From Actinacidiphila rubida (lineage in GTDB: Bacteria > Actinomycetota > Actinomycetes > Streptomycetales > Streptomycetaceae), in the NCBI RefSeq assembly GCF_900110255.1, contig NZ_FODD01000044.1, forward strand, positions 1-63,331: a stretch of DNA of 63,331 bases. Reading direction: 5' to 3'. Both the position numbers and the translations under genes were made by a program. The notes beneath the pieces were generated by a model. It did not search any database and had not been told where the DNA came from. It saw only the letters and a program-made list of their open reading frames with translations. Shown piece by piece: positions 15,908-25,200 of this stretch (the first letter of the stretch is position 1; the number at the start of each line of letters is the position of its first letter).

Positions 15908-17413
15908 TCAGGGAGTGAAGACGTGCTGGCCCGGGGCGAGGAGGTCGAGGGGGTCGTAGCGGTGTTTGGCGGCGCTGAAGGCGGGCCAGGCGCGGGCGTA
16001 CTGGGTGCGCCAGTCGGTGGGGGTCATGGGGATGGTGCCGACGGGGTACTGGGTGCCGCCGGCGGCGGCGACGGTGCGGTAGGCGGCGTGGTTGGCGGCG
16101 GTGCGGGCGGTGACGGCCGCGGGGTCGGCGGGGTCGAGGGTCCACAGCACGGCGAGGAGGTAGGGGTGGGGGTCGTCCGGGACGCGCAGCAGGGGGGCGT
16201 GGAGGCGGGCGGCGGTGAGGGGGTAGAGGAGGACGACGCCGCCGGGACCGGTGTCCTGGCCGGCGAGCTGGTCGAGGAGGGTGCGGGCGAGGCCGGCGGC
16301 GCGGTCGCCGGGGAGGAGGAGGTTCAGCCACGGGTGGGCCCAGGCCCACAGGCCGGCCTGTTCCAGGGCGGCGACGCCGGGCGCGAGGCGGTTGAGGAAG
16401 TCGAAGTAGCCGAGGGTCTCGGCGGTGACCGCGCCGGAGGTGTCGTAGCGCAGCCCGCTGAGCAGCGCGGCGTCGTCCGGCTCGGGTCCGGCGGGCGGGC
16501 CGTAGGCGACCGCTTCGAGGACGTAGCCGGTGAACGCGCCGTCCGCGTCCGGCACGACCTCGCCCTCCACGTACGCGAAGCGCTCGTCCCCGGCGAGCCG
16601 CCGCTGGTCGTCGAGGAAGGTGTCCAGGTCGGTGTACGGCAGGAGGAAGTGCCGCACGGACGTGGGTGCCGTGACGAGCTTCAGGGTGGCGGCGACGATC
16701 ACCGCGCACTGGCCGAGCCCCGCGCGGACCGCGTGGAAGAGGTCGGCGCGCCGTCCCGGCGAGCAGCTGACCAGTTCTCCGGCGCCGGTCACGACCTGGA
16801 GCTCCGTCACGTTGTCGACCTGGGCGCCGTGCAGGCGTGACTGGCCGCCGAGCCCGCCCACGGACAGCGTGCCGCCGACGGACAGTTCGAGGTAGTCGGT
16901 GAAGACCGGCGGGGTCAGGCCGTGGGCGAGGGTGGCGTGGACGACCGCGCTCCACAGGGCCCCCGCGCCGACCGTGACGGTGCCGGTGCCGGCGGGGCCG
17001 GGGGTGACGGGCCCGATGGCGTTCAGGGGCGTGGTCTCGATGACGAGGCCGCCCTCGACCTGTGCCTGGCCGTTGGTGCCGTGTCCCTGGCCGCGCGCGG
17101 CGATCCGGATGCGGTGGGTTGCGCAGAACCGGACCATGGCCACGACGTCGGCGACGGATCCGGGGCGCAGCACCGCCGCCGGGCTCCGGTGGACGGTGTG
17201 CCCGAAGTCGTCGGCGTCGGCCGCGAGCGTCGCGGGGTCGGTGAGGAGCGTCCCGTCGAGCGGGGGCACGTGGGCGAAGGCGCCGCCGCCGGAGGTGTCC
17301 CGTGGCGCGTCGCCGCCGGTCCGCCAGCTCCGGGTGAGCGGGTCGAAGGCGATCACTCCGACGCCCGCGGCAAGGCCGTGGAGAACGTTCCGTCGGGTGG
17401 GCTGCGGCAGCAT
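15908..17413 (-). CDS. FAD-linked oxidoreductase, cytokinin-dehydrogenase-like
   Basis: A 501-residue flavoprotein. The N terminus PTRRNVLHGLAAGVGVIAF is a twin-arginine leader, so it is probably exported folded. Residues about 60-240 are the PCMH FAD-binding domain: RIAARGQGHGTNGQAQVEGGLVIE holds the His expected to bind FAD covalently, and SVGGTLSVGGLGGQSRLHGAQVDNV is the second FAD signature. The C-terminal half contains FDFLNRL and GLWAWAHPWLNLLLP, which closely resemble the substrate domain of cytokinin dehydrogenases. These oxidise N6-isoprenyl adenines. Related flavoproteins of other function share this fold, so the substrate is a hypothesis. GAGGAGGGGG precedes the ATG. Confidence 0.8.
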   Translation of the reverse strand: MLPQPTRRNVLHGLAAGVGVIAFDPLTRSWRTGGDAPRDTSGGGAFAHVPPLDGTLLTDPATLAADADDFGHTVHRSPAAVLRPGSVADVVAMVRFCATHRIRIAARGQGHGTNGQAQVEGGLVIETTPLNAIGPVTPGPAGTGTVTVGAGALWSAVVHATLAHGLTPPVFTDYLELSVGGTLSVGGLGGQSRLHGAQVDNVTELQVVTGAGELVSCSPGRRADLFHAVRAGLGQCAVIVAATLKLVTAPTSVRHFLLPYTDLDTFLDDQRRLAGDERFAYVEGEVVPDADGAFTGYVLEAVAYGPPAGPEPDDAALLSGLRYDTSGAVTAETLGYFDFLNRLAPGVAALEQAGLWAWAHPWLNLLLPGDRAAGLARTLLDQLAGQDTGPGGVVLLYPLTAARLHAPLLRVPDDPHPYLLAVLWTLDPADPAAVTARTAANHAAYRTVAAAGGTQYPVGTIPMTPTDWRTQYARAWPAFSAAKHRYDPLDLLAPGQHVFTP

Positions 17414-17515
17414 GGCTTCCCCCTCCTCGGCGGGTCGCGACCCGCTCACGTGGCGTACGGCGGCGGCCCGGCGCGCCGGCGCCGGAGACCAGCGTGATGC
17501 TACCGGCGTCGGGAT

Positions 17516-17659
17516 CATGACGGGGTGTCATGTGGCGGATCGGGGTGGGCACATCGGCCCGGGAGTGCGTCGGCGGGGGTCCTGGTGGTGCCACTCGCGC
17601 GGCGCCCCGACCCGCACGGCCCGGCTGCCCGCCGGCCTCCGGATTTGCCGAACCGGCAA
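17516..17659. promoter_or_regulatory. Two small palindromes in a divergent promoter region
   Basis: The 382-bp gap between the leftward flavoprotein and the rightward hydrolase holds no gene. CATGAC-N5-GTCATG (17516-17532) and TTGCCG-AAC-CGGCAA (17645-17659) are perfect short inverted repeats that could be operators. No confident -10/-35 pair is visible. Confidence 0.35.
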
Positions 17660-17795
17660 CTTCGGTGGCTCGCGTCGCGGCCCGCACCGCATCCTCGGAG
17701 GCGTCGCCGGGCCGGCGCGCACCGCGCGCCCGCTGCCGCCGCCCGCATGCCGCCCGCCGGCAGCCCGTCGACGCCAGGTGAACCGAGGAGGTCCC

Positions 17796-18800
17796 ATGCC
17801 CCAGCCCGCCGCTCCGACCACGCAGCCCGCGCACCGGCTGCTGCCCGGCCCCGCCGGACGCATCCACCTCGTGGAGCAGGGCGAGGGACCACTGGTGCTG
17901 CTCGTGCACGGGTTCCCCGAGTCCTGGTACTCGTGGCGCCGCCAGCTCCCCGCGCTGGCCGCCGCCGGCTACCGCGCGGCCGCCGTCGACGTCCGCGGGT
18001 ACGGCCGTTCGTCCCGGCCCGCGGACGTGGCGGCCTACCGGATGCGCGAGCTGGTGGCGGACGCCGTCGCCGCCGTGCACGGCCTGGGCGAGGAGACGGC
18101 CGTCGTCGTGGGCCACGACTGGGGCGCGGGGATCGCCGCGAACGCCGCGCTGCTCAGGCCCGACGTGTTCCGCGCGGTCGGCCTGCTGAGCGTGCCGTAC
18201 ACGCCGAGGGGCGGCCCGCGGCCCAGTGAGGTCTTCGCCCGGATGGGCGGCGCCGACGCCGCCGAGGAGTTCTACGTGCCGTACTTCCAGCGGCCGGGCG
18301 GCGCCGAGGAGGAGATCGAGCCGGACGTCCGCGGCTGGCTGGCCGGTTTCTACGCCGCGCTGTCCGCCGACACGATGCCCGGACCCGGCGCGCCCGACCC
18401 GCACTTCGTGCCGCGCGGCGGCACGCTGCGTGAGCGCTTCCCGTCCGGTGCACGGCCGGGATGGCTCGGGGATGAGGAACTCGACTTCTACGCTGGTGAG
18501 TTCGAGCGGACCGGCCTGACCGGGGCGCTCAACCGCTACCGGAACATGGACCGTGACTGGGAGGACCTCGCGGAGTTCGACGGCGCGCCGGTGCCCCAGC
18601 CCTCCCTGTTCGTGGGCGGGGCACTCGACGCCTCGACGACCTGGCTGGCCGACGCGATCGCGGCGTTCCCGGCGACGCTGCCGGGCCTGTCCGGGTCGCA
18701 CATCCTCGACGGGTGCGGCCACTGGATCCAGCAGGAGCGCCCCGAGGAGCTGAACGGACTGCTGACCGCCTGGCTCGACGCGCTCCCCCGCCGGCCATGA
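17796..18800 (+). CDS. Alpha/beta hydrolase, epoxide-hydrolase-like
   Basis: A 334-residue soluble enzyme. HGFPESWYSW (39-48) gives the oxyanion-hole HGxP motif, GHDWGA places the nucleophile at Asp108, and GCGHWIQQERPEEL supplies the catalytic His near the C terminus. An Asp rather than Ser nucleophile together with HGFPESW is the signature of soluble epoxide hydrolases (EphA-like) and related dehalogenases; the lid contains Tyr residues usable for epoxide activation. GAGGAGG lies 6 nt before the ATG. It is a single gene, convergent with the rhamnosidase to its right. Confidence 0.86.
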   Translation: MPQPAAPTTQPAHRLLPGPAGRIHLVEQGEGPLVLLVHGFPESWYSWRRQLPALAAAGYRAAAVDVRGYGRSSRPADVAAYRMRELVADAVAAVHGLGEETAVVVGHDWGAGIAANAALLRPDVFRAVGLLSVPYTPRGGPRPSEVFARMGGADAAEEFYVPYFQRPGGAEEEIEPDVRGWLAGFYAALSADTMPGPGAPDPHFVPRGGTLRERFPSGARPGWLGDEELDFYAGEFERTGLTGALNRYRNMDRDWEDLAEFDGAPVPQPSLFVGGALDASTTWLADAIAAFPATLPGLSGSHILDGCGHWIQQERPEELNGLLTAWLDALPRRP

Positions 18801-18877
18801 CGGCGGTGGGCTGCCGCCGGCGATGGCGAGACGGCCCACCGGGGCAGGGCGGGCCTGCCGCACCCGCCGCGCGACGG

Positions 18878-18911
18878 CCCCGGCCGGCCCCCCTCAGGCG
18901 GCCGGCCGGGG
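18878..18911. terminator. Bidirectional hairpin terminator
   Basis: An 11-bp perfect stem (CCCCGGCCGGC with GCCGGCCGGGG), extendable through an outer GACG/CGTC pairing, lies between the converging hydrolase and rhamnosidase genes. Confidence 0.65.
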
Positions 18912-18918
18912 CGTCGGC

Positions 18919-21900
18919 TCAGTCCACGTGGAAGTGCCAGGTCCCGGACCCCACGCGGTACGCCGCCGCTCCGGCGCCGGAGCCCGGCGCGGGCCGTGCG
19001 CCCGCCGGTGCGTGGACCGCGCGCCCGGCCCCGGTCAGCGGCACCCGCACCACCGCCGTGGTGTTGGCGGGCAGGGTGACCGTGAGGTCGAACGCCGTGC
19101 CGTCGTGCGCCCAGCTGCTGGTGATCCGGCCGCGCACCGTGTCCTGGGTGACGGTGACGTGCCGCAGCCCGGCCGGCACCTGCGGGGCGACGGTCACGGT
19201 GCCGTATCCGGCGGACGTCGGCCGGATGCCGCCCAGCACGGTGTACAGGGACGCGTTGACGCCCGCGAACATCGCGTGGTCGTGGGTCTCCATGCCGGAG
19301 CTGTACAGCCACTCCTCCCACGACGAGGTCGCGTTGTGGGCGATCTCGAAGCCGAAGCCGGGGTAGTCGGTCTTGTCGAGGGCCGCCGTCGCGAGGTCGA
19401 CGCGGCCGATCGCGGCGAGCGCGTCGACGAGGTAGCGGGTGCCGAAGATCCCGGTGTCGAGGTGGCCGCCGTTGGTCACCGTGATCGTGTGGACCAGCTG
19501 GGCGCCGACCGCGGCGACCTTGTCCTGCGGAACCATGCCGAACGCGAGCGGCAGGATGCTGGTCACCTGGCGGCCGTCGCCGTAGGTGTCGCCCGCGCTG
19601 TTGAGGAAGTGGGCGTTGAACGCCTGGCCGATGTCCGCGGCCAGTGCGGTGTAGTGCGCGGCGTCGTCGGAACGGCCCAGCGCCTGGGCCGACTTGGCGA
19701 CGTCCACGGCCTGGAGGTACGACAGCGCGGTGTTGACGAGGGACACCTCGCTGAAGCAGCTCCCCGCGCCGGGACTGCCCATGCCGTCGTTGGTCCCGGG
19801 CCCGTAGTACGGCGGGCACCAGTCGCCGAAGCCGTGGTCGTCGGGCCAGATGTGCCCGGGCACGTTCGCGGCGTTGGTGTCGACGAACGTGCGCATCGCG
19901 GGGTAGTTCGCGGCGAGCGTGTCCGTGTCGCCGTACTGCTCGTACAGGGTCCACGCGAGGGAGATCTGGTCGCCGCCCATGTCGGGCTGCTGCGCGTTGC
20001 CCGCGTCGTTGGGCAGCGCGGTGCCGGGCGGCATGTCCTGGAGGTACTTGGCGTAGAAGCCGTCCATGCCGAACTCCCTCACCGCGGCGTCGTGGTACGC
20101 CTGCACGTCCATGCCGGGGGGCGTCCGCTCGTCGCGTACGGGGTTGTCGGTGGGGGTGCTCATCGAGTTGTTGAGCATGCTCCACCGGTTGTTCTGCCAG
20201 ATCTGGTCCAGCAGCGCGTCGGAGGAGTCGAAGCTGCCGGTGGAGGCGACGTCGGCGTGGACGACGCGCCCGGTGACGTCGGCGGCGGTGGGGGTGCCGG
20301 GGTAGCCGGTGACCTCGAGGTAGCGGAACCCGTGGTAGGTGAAGCGGGGTTCGTAGGTCTCGGTGCCGCCGGTTCCGGCGAGGACGAAGGTGTCGGTGGA
20401 GGCGGCGTTCCGGTTGGTGGTGGTGTCGAGGGTGCCGTCGCTCCTCAGTTCCTCCGCGGTGCGCAGGGTGAGGGCGGTGCCGGCGGGTCCGCGCGCGCCG
20501 ATCCGCTCCCAGCCGGCGAAGTTCTGTCCGAAGTCGTAGACGAAGGTGCCGGGCCGGGGCTGGGTGACCTTGACGGGCCGCAGGTCCTGGACGACCCGGA
20601 CCGGCGGCATGGTGTCGGCGGCGAGGGTGGCGCTGGGGGCGGTCGCGGTCGTGACGGGGTGCCAGGCGGTGTCGTCGAATCCCCCGGTGTCCCAGCCGTG
20701 CTGCTCGGCCCGCGCGTCGTACGTCTCACCGTTGTAGAGGTCGTCGGCGAGGACGGGACCGGTCGACCACTTCCACGACGGGTCGGTGGTGATGTCGGCC
20801 GTGGTCCCGTCGGTGTAGGTGACGTGGATCAGCATGATGGCCTGCGGGGGGCCGCTCCAGCGGAAGCCGTACGGACTGAAGTGCGCGCCGTAGCCGGTGC
20901 CGAGCCAGATGCCGACGCCGTTGCTTCCCTGGCGCAGCGCGGAGGTCACGTCGTAGGTGTCGTACAGGTTCCGCTGCGTGTAGGGGGTGTTGGCCGGCGC
21001 GAGCACGTGGTCGCCGACCTTGGCTCCGTTGAGGTGGAGTTCGTAGAGGCCGAGTCCGTAGACGTAGGCGTGCGCGTCGGCGATCTTGCGGTCGAGCGTG
21101 AAGGTGGTGCGCAGCATGGGCGCGGCGGCGTCCCGGTCGAGCAGGGTCGGGTCGCCCGAGGGTTCCAGCTGGCCGCCGGTGACGGGCGTTCCGGGGAACG
21201 ACGGGTCGGGTGAGGCGGAGAAGTCGTCACTGAACAGGGTGGTGCCGTCCAGGGCGTGGACGCTGAGGTTGTCGTAGAGGCTGTCCTCCTGACGGCCGTC
21301 GGTGGTGGACGAGCGGAAGCCGATGGTGCCGCTGGTCAGGGAGCTGTCGGTGAGGGTGTCGACCTGGGTGCCGTCGATCCATGTGGTGAGGGTGCTGCCG
21401 TCCGCGGTGATCCGCAGGTGGTGCCGGTCGCCGGCGTTGGCCGGGGTGATCACCGGGCTGAGGTCGACCTCCTTGAGGGTGGTGAACCGGCCGCCCACGT
21501 TCACGTGCGGGCGCAGCAGCACCTTGCCGGGTGAACTCGCGGTGTTGATCTGCCACATGTAGTAGTCGGAGGCGTCCTTGGCCCGGAACACGACGGCCGC
21601 GGCGGCGTACTTGACGGTGAAGTCGGTGTCCAGGGTGAAGTCGGACCAGGACGAGGTGCCGCTGCGGTCGGGCGTGATCCACTGGGCGCCCTTCCAGTCG
21701 GCGGCGCCGGCCAGCGCGGTGTCGAAGGTGGCCGGGCGGCTCCAGCCGGAGGTGGCGCCGTGGTTGTCCCACACGCGCACGGTCCAGTAGTAGTGGTGCC
21801 CGGGCGCGAGCTGCGGGCCCCCGTACGGCACGCTCACCGACTCGGCGGACGCGACCTTGCCGCTGTCCCACACGTCGGCCCGCCCGGGTGCCAGCCGGCT

Positions 21901-22161
21901 GGGGCTGTCGGCGACGAGGATCCGGTAGGCGGTCTGCAGTTCGTCGCTGCGCTGGGCGCTCACCTGCCAGCCCAGGCGCGGTGTCCGGCCGGTCACGGCC
22001 ACCGGGTTCGCGGTGCCGTCGACGACGGGGCCGCGCACCTGGAGGCCACCGGAGTCGGCACGCGCGGACGGCGCGGTCAGCAGCGCCGCCGCCACGACGG
22101 GCACTGCCGCCAGCAGGGCGGCGGCACGGCGGCGCAGCAGCGGGGGGCGGGGACGTGGCAT
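18919..22161 (-). CDS. Secreted GH78 alpha-L-rhamnosidase
   Basis: A 1080-residue exported enzyme. Residues 1-36 form a Sec leader ending around SARA-DS. An N-terminal Fn3/beta-sandwich region (about 40-145) is followed by a LamG-like insert (SDFTLDTDFTVKYAAAAVVF... YYMWQI), which is unusual within GH78. The rhamnosidase N-terminal beta domains come next (YVYGLGLYELHLNG, then LYNGETYDAR) and then the six-hairpin barrel. Catalytic residues are visible: the general-acid motif DNPVRDER, a following Asp in PPGMD, and the base Glu in TSSWEEWLYS. GH78 enzymes release terminal alpha-L-rhamnose from plant glycosides and pectic rhamnogalacturonan. It lies downstream of a second rhamnosidase on the same strand, past a hairpin. 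Confidence 0.9.
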   Translation of the reverse strand: MPRPRPPLLRRRAAALLAAVPVVAAALLTAPSARADSGGLQVRGPVVDGTANPVAVTGRTPRLGWQVSAQRSDELQTAYRILVADSPSRLAPGRADVWDSGKVASAESVSVPYGGPQLAPGHHYYWTVRVWDNHGATSGWSRPATFDTALAGAADWKGAQWITPDRSGTSSWSDFTLDTDFTVKYAAAAVVFRAKDASDYYMWQINTASSPGKVLLRPHVNVGGRFTTLKEVDLSPVITPANAGDRHHLRITADGSTLTTWIDGTQVDTLTDSSLTSGTIGFRSSTTDGRQEDSLYDNLSVHALDGTTLFSDDFSASPDPSFPGTPVTGGQLEPSGDPTLLDRDAAAPMLRTTFTLDRKIADAHAYVYGLGLYELHLNGAKVGDHVLAPANTPYTQRNLYDTYDVTSALRQGSNGVGIWLGTGYGAHFSPYGFRWSGPPQAIMLIHVTYTDGTTADITTDPSWKWSTGPVLADDLYNGETYDARAEQHGWDTGGFDDTAWHPVTTATAPSATLAADTMPPVRVVQDLRPVKVTQPRPGTFVYDFGQNFAGWERIGARGPAGTALTLRTAEELRSDGTLDTTTNRNAASTDTFVLAGTGGTETYEPRFTYHGFRYLEVTGYPGTPTAADVTGRVVHADVASTGSFDSSDALLDQIWQNNRWSMLNNSMSTPTDNPVRDERTPPGMDVQAYHDAAVREFGMDGFYAKYLQDMPPGTALPNDAGNAQQPDMGGDQISLAWTLYEQYGDTDTLAANYPAMRTFVDTNAANVPGHIWPDDHGFGDWCPPYYGPGTNDGMGSPGAGSCFSEVSLVNTALSYLQAVDVAKSAQALGRSDDAAHYTALAADIGQAFNAHFLNSAGDTYGDGRQVTSILPLAFGMVPQDKVAAVGAQLVHTITVTNGGHLDTGIFGTRYLVDALAAIGRVDLATAALDKTDYPGFGFEIAHNATSSWEEWLYSSGMETHDHAMFAGVNASLYTVLGGIRPTSAGYGTVTVAPQVPAGLRHVTVTQDTVRGRITSSWAHDGTAFDLTVTLPANTTAVVRVPLTGAGRAVHAPAGARPAPGSGAGAAAYRVGSGTWHFHVD

Positions 22162-22231
22162 CGGGGGCTGCCTTTCTGGGGGCGAGCGCTGGAGGCGGAC
22201 GCTGCGGGAGTGCCGCCGGGGTGGCGGGAGG

Positions 22232-22266
22232 GGCGCCGGGGCCCGCGTGCGGCGGGCCCCGGCGCC
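22232..22266. terminator. Hairpin between the tandem rhamnosidases
   Basis: A perfect 15-bp GC stem with a GTGCG loop lies 9 bp beyond the stop of the upstream rhamnosidase. No clear promoter is seen in the 70 bp between it and the next start codon, so the downstream gene may depend on partial readthrough. Confidence 0.7.
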
Positions 22267-22274
22267 GTGACGGG

Positions 22275-25200
22275 TCAGGGCGTCAGTTCGGCTACCCGCG
22301 TGAAGCCGTCCTGCGTGGCGGTCACCGTGAGCCTGACCTGGGTGGTGGTGACGGCCGAGGTGAACGGGACCCACCGGTAGACGGACGAGTTGCCGGTGAC
22401 GGTGGCCTGCGTGACCCATGCACTGCCGTCCCAGGTCTGGACGGTGAAGTCGACGGGCACGCCGTCGCTGAAGGACGCGAAGCCGACTCCGTGCAGCGCG
22501 ACGGCGGCGGGCGCGGTGACGGTGAGGGTGTCGGGGTAGCTGCCCTGCGTGTCGTCGTTCCAGAACGTCGTGAGACTGCCGTCGACGGCGTTGGACGCGG
22601 TGTAGGTGCGGGTCGCGCCGTCCACGACGTTGGGGGCGTGCTCGCTCGACGCGGAAGCGGTCGTACCGGGCGCCCACCGGCCGAAGACGGGAACCTCGAC
22701 GGTGGTCGAGGCGGTGGTCCCGTCGGGGGCCGTCACCTTGACCGTGACCGGGTAGCTGCCGCCGGGGGTGCCGTCCGGGACGGTGACGCGGAGCGTGGTG
22801 CGGGCCTGCGCGGTGGCCGGGGTGAGCGGGATCTGCGCCGGGGTGGCGGTCGCGGTCCAGCCCTGCGGCACGTCGGCGGTGACGGCGGCCGAGCCGCCGC
22901 CGGTGGAACGCTCCTCCACCAGCGCCGTCAGGTCTCCGCTGCCGCCGGGGGTGACGGGCGCCGCCGACGCCTGCGCGGCGGTGACCGACACGCGGGTGAA
23001 CGGCTGGGCGGGCGGCCGCACGGTGAAGGTGTAGTCGCCGGAACCGGCGGTCATGGTCAGCGTGTCGTCGGTCGCCGTGCCGACGGTCAGCCCGGGATCC
23101 TGCTGCGCCGGGCCGCCCGCCGCGTAGACGGTGCGGCCGCTCTCCTCGACGGTCGAGCCGGAGCCGCCGAGGAGCGGCAGCTTGACCGTCGCGGTCGCGC
23201 CGACGGGGACGACGGCGTGGTAGGTGAGCGTGGCCCCGTCCCGCGTCCAGTCGCTGACGACGGTGCCGCGGGCGGTCTCCTGACGGCCCGAGGCGCTGGT
23301 GAGGTCGCCGACGACGCCGGGCGCCAGGGTGAGGGTGCGGTAGCCGCCGCCGTCCGTGCCGGGCTGGATCCCGGCGAGCTGCTGGTAGAACCACTGGCCG
23401 ATCGAGCCGCCGAGCCCGATGTGGTCCTTGGACGAGGTACCGTCGGGGGCGCTGGAGTTGGGCCACTTCTCCCAGATGGTGCCGGGGCCCTGCTGCACCA
23501 TGTAGCCGAAGCTGGGGTAGTCGGTGCGCTCGGCGACGGCCAGGGCGACGTCGTTGCGGCCGTAGGCGCCGAGGGCCTGGAAGACCATCGTGGAGCCGAC
23601 GAATCCGGTGGTGAGGTGGTCGTCGTGGGCGGCGATGTCCTGCACCAGCCGGTCCACGGTGGCCTGTTCGCGACCGGCCGGCACGATGCCGAGCATCAGG
23701 GGCATGGCGTAGGCGAGTTGGGTGCCGTTGGCCCAGACCCCGGTGTCCGCGTCGTAGTACCGCTTGGTGAGGCCGGCCGCGATCTGCCCGGCGAGGGCGC
23801 TGTAGTGGGCGGCGTCGGCGGTGTTGCCGACGACGCCGGCCATCCGCGCCAGCAGGCGGGCGTCGAGGTACGCGAAGCCGGTCTGGAAGTACTCGTGCGG
23901 GGTGCTGACGGAGGCGACCCAGTCGTCTCCCCACGACGTCGGCGCGTGGACGACGACGTGGTCGGCGTCGCTGATGGTGCCCAGATAGTCCACCCACGCC
24001 TTCACCTGGGCGTAGTTGTCGGTGACGGGCCGGGTGCTGCCGTACGCCTGGTAGGCGTCCCAGATGATCTGCGGGTAGGCCGAGCCCCACGCGGGGTCGG
24101 TGCGCCAGGAGTTCTGGCCGCCGTTGGCGGGCGCGACCGACGGGATGCTGCCGTCGGCGTTGGCGCTGGTGACGACGTCGCCGAGCCACTTGTCGTAGAA
24201 GGACTGCATGTCGTAGTTGGCCATGGCCTCGACGTCGGAGTCCCCCGCGTCGCCGAGCCAGCCGTGCTTCTCGCGCGTGGGGCAGTCCAGCGGGATGGAC
24301 TGCAGGTCGTTGAGCTGCGTCGCGGCGACGGCGTCCTGGATGGAGTTCAGCAGCGGGTTCGACGTGCTGAAGCCGCCGGTGGTCGCGACGTCGGTGTGGA
24401 CGACCTGGGCGGTCACGGTGACGTCGGCGTCGTCGGGCAGACCGGTGACCTCCGCGTACCGGAACCCGGAGTAGTTGAAGTGCGGGGCGTAGCTCTCGGA
24501 GCCGGTGCCGGCGAAGGTGTAGTGGTCGGTCTGGCGCGGCGGATCGCTCGCGGAGAAGCTGATGTTGGCGGTGGTGACGTGGCCGGCGGAGTCGAGGATC
24601 TCGCCCTTCTTGACGGCGACGGCGGTGCCGGCGGGCTGGGTCGCGGTGAGCGTCACCCAGCCGGTGACGTCCTGCCCGAAGTCGTAGACGCGGGATCCGG
24701 CGGCGGGCCGGGTCTGCTTGACGGGGGTGAGGGTGCGGACGATCCGCGTCGGGGGCGCGGTGTCGGCCTCCAGCCGGGTGACGGCGGAGTAGCCGGTGTC
24801 GGGCTGCGCCCCGTAGACGCCGAGTTCACCGAGCCGGAAGGTGCAACTGGTGCCGATGCAGCGGAGTTTCGTGGCGGTCACCCGCACGTAGCGGGCGGTG
24901 GTGGCGACCGTGGCCGTCACGGGTGCGGTGCCGGGTCCGGGCTGGTCGGCGGTGGTGCGGTCGACGACGGTGGTCGCGTGGGCGAACGTCGGGTCGTCAC
25001 CGGCCTCGATCTTGTAGCGGACGGGGAAGCCGGCGCCCTTGAAGTCGCCCGCGGGGTCGTTGGTGGGCCGCGCGGGGAACAGCGTGATCTGCCGGATGGC
25101 GCGGTCCTGGCCGAGGTCGGTCTGCACCCACTTGGTGCTGTCGTCGCTCTGTTCGATCGCCGAGTGGTAGCCCTCGGAGGCGTCGGAGGAGCCGTCGACG

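Noticed and set aside
18919..24189. A very long leftward open frame extending the first rhamnosidase far upstream
   Set aside because: The part beyond 22161 is Arg/His-rich and out of frame with the second rhamnosidase; the real start has a leader and a ribosome site. The extension is a GC-bias artefact.
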